Shown here: piece by piece, positions 54,301 to 57,300 of the stretch
How the letters are laid out: each line of letters starts with the position of its first letter
Position numbering within the stretch: position 1 is the stretch's first letter
NCBI GenBank assembly: GCA_016946835.1
Contig: JACVTC010000005.1
Coordinates: 2,275,001 to 2,337,500 of the forward strand
Origin: Neocallimastix lanati (nom. inval.)
Taxonomy: Eukaryota > Neocallimastigomycota > Neocallimastigomycetes > Neocallimastigales > Neocallimastigaceae
Direction: 5' to 3'
DNA length: 62,500 bases
Translations under genes and position numbers: made by a program
Notes under the pieces: generated by a model
What the model was told of the DNA's origin: nothing
Database searches by the model: none
Seen by the model: only the letters and a program-made list of their open reading frames with translations

Positions 54301-57300
54301 TTAAGATTAGAGGACAAAGAATTGAACTTAGTGAAATTGAAAATACAATAAAAGAAATGGAAGGAATCGAAAACTGCGTTGTCATTGACAAAGAGAAAAC
54401 ATTAGGAAACAAATATTTAATTTGTTATTACATAAGTAGTACTAGCAGTATTGACGATAACATTGATAAAATTGATAATATTGGTAATGAAAGTATTACT
54501 AATACTGAGCATAAAAAAGTAGATATCAATGGAAAAGATATTCGTGAATATTTAAAGAAAAAATTACCAATGTATATGATTCCTAGCTACTTTAAACGTA
54601 TTTCGGAATTGCCAACAACGGCGAATGGAAAGTTAGATAGAATAGCACTTCCTGAACCAAGCAAAGAAGACATGATCAATGAAGTATATGTCCCACCAAA
54701 AACCGAAATTGAAAAAATACTTTGTGAAATTTATAGTGAAGTTTTTGAAATGGAATATAGCGAAATTGGAAGAATGAACGACTTTATTGAATTAGGAGGA
54801 GATAGTTTCAATGCCATTCGTGTTTCTTCAATGATTGAGAAAAGAATGAATCTTAAATTGAATATTAAAGATATTTTGTATTATTCAGTAGTTAGAGATT
54901 TAGGGCACCGTATTGAAAACATTCTTCAAGAAGAAAAGGAAAATGGAAATAGTAGTTATAAGATTGAGAAGATTGAAAAATTAGAAGCAAAAGAATTTCC
55001 AGTGACATCTCAACAACTTGGTGTATACATTGATTCAATTAAAAATATGGACAGTATTATTTATAATATTCCAAGTTCATACAAATTGAATAAGAATGTT
55101 AATATAGATAATATTAAAGAAGGATTTATTAAGTTATTTGAAAAGCAAGATATTCTTAGAAGTTATTATATTGAAAAAGAAATTGATGGTAAAACTGAGA
55201 TTTATGGTATTATTAATGATAAAATTTCATTAAACTTTGAAGAATATACATTTGAAAATGTTAATGAATTTATTAGACCATTTGATTTAAGTAAGGGACC
55301 ATTAATTCGTGTTGGTTTTATTGGAAATGAAGTATTATTAATTGATATGCATCATATCATATCTGATGGTACTACAATGTCAATTATCAGAAATGAGTTG
55401 AATGAATTCTACAATGGAAATGGCATTCAAGAATTAGAAGTCCAATTTAGTGACTATGCTATTTTCATGAATGATAAAAAGAAGAAAGGAGAATATGAGA
55501 AACAAATTGAGTTCTATTGTGAAATGTTTGATGAAGAATATGACGAATTAAGACTACCAGAATTCAGAGATAAATCTTATGAAAGTGGAAATGAAACTAA
55601 GAATGATTATAATGGAAATATGAACGTGAATGAAGAAAATGAAATTGGAATGTGTTCATGTCGTATTGGAGAAGAATATTCCAAATGGATTGAAGAATTT
55701 TGTAAAAGTAATGGTATTAGTAAAACGGCATTTTTCCTTTCAATTTATGGATATGTTCTTTCAAAATACAGTGGACAAGATGTTATCTACAGTTCAATAA
55801 TGAGTGCCAATAGAAATAATCATTATATTGAAAACATGATAGGTATGTTTGTTTCAACCCAACCAATTCTTTTGAAATATAATTATGAAAAAGAAGAAGA
55901 AAAAGGTTTAAATAGTTTATTAAATATCATGAAAGAAAACATGAATATGTTAATTGAAATGTATGACAAACAGGATATTTCATACTCTGAATTGAATAAA
56001 AAATTAAATTTGAAAAGAATTAATAATTCTTTCACTTATCACCCAAAAGAATTATTACAGAATAATTTAAAAACATCAATATTTTGTCAATATGAAAATA
56101 ATGAAGACAAAAATAAATATGAATCTAATATAATTAAAAATAAATATATTAAAGAAAATAATAAAAAATTTGAAATTGAATTTGATATAAATGAGCTAAA
56201 TGGATATTATATAATATCTTTGAATTATAATAAATTTAAGTATAATGAAATTTTAATTTCTAGAATTATTAATAGTTTTAACGAAATTTTAAATAATATT
56301 AAATATTTCAGTAATACTAATATTAATAATATAGAATATATTCCTACTCTTGAAAAGAAAAAGATTATAAAAGATTTTAATAATAGTAAAAATATATTTG
56401 TAAATATTAAATATTATTATGAAAATATCACTGAATTTGCATGTACTGATTCTAGTAAATGTGCCCTAATATTTAATGAAAAACAAATAAGTTACAATGA
56501 ATTAAATAAAATGACAAATTCATTAGCACATTTATTAAGAGGAAATGGTATTAAAAGAAATGATATTATTCCAATTATTTACGAACGTTCATATTTCTAT
56601 ATTATTGGAGCTATATCAATATCAAAAGCAGGAGGTACATTCTTACCAATAAATGTGAATATGCCAGAAGATCGTATCAGGATTATTTTAAAGGAAGTTA
56701 ATCCGAAAATTGTATTATTATGTGATCCTTTAAATATTATTTATGATAAATTACATTCGGAATATAATATATATAATATAATAAAACATAATTACAACTT
56801 TAACACTCAAAATATTTCAATTATTAATGAACCAGATGATACATGTTATATTTTATATACATCCGGTACTACTGGAAAACCTAAGGGTACATTAATTAGT
56901 CATTTTAACGTATATAATTATATAAAATCCTATACTTCAGATGAGAATAATTTGTCAATTTATAATATATTTATAAAAGAAAATAATATTCAAAGTATGT
57001 TAGCTGTGACAAACTTTTCATTTGATGCCTCTCACACTGAATTTATATTTGGTTTATTCCATGGTTTAAAAATAGTTATTACTGATGATAAAATAAGTAG
57101 TAACATATCATTATTATCAAAATATATATCAAAATTTAACGTTGACTTTATCAATACAACACCAACTAGATTCAAACTTTTTATGGATAATGATGATTTT
57201 AAGAAGTATATGTGTAACCTTAAGGTAGTATATTTGGGTGGCGAGGTATTATCGATAGATCAATGCAAGTATATTCGTAAATATTCATCATGTAAAATAT

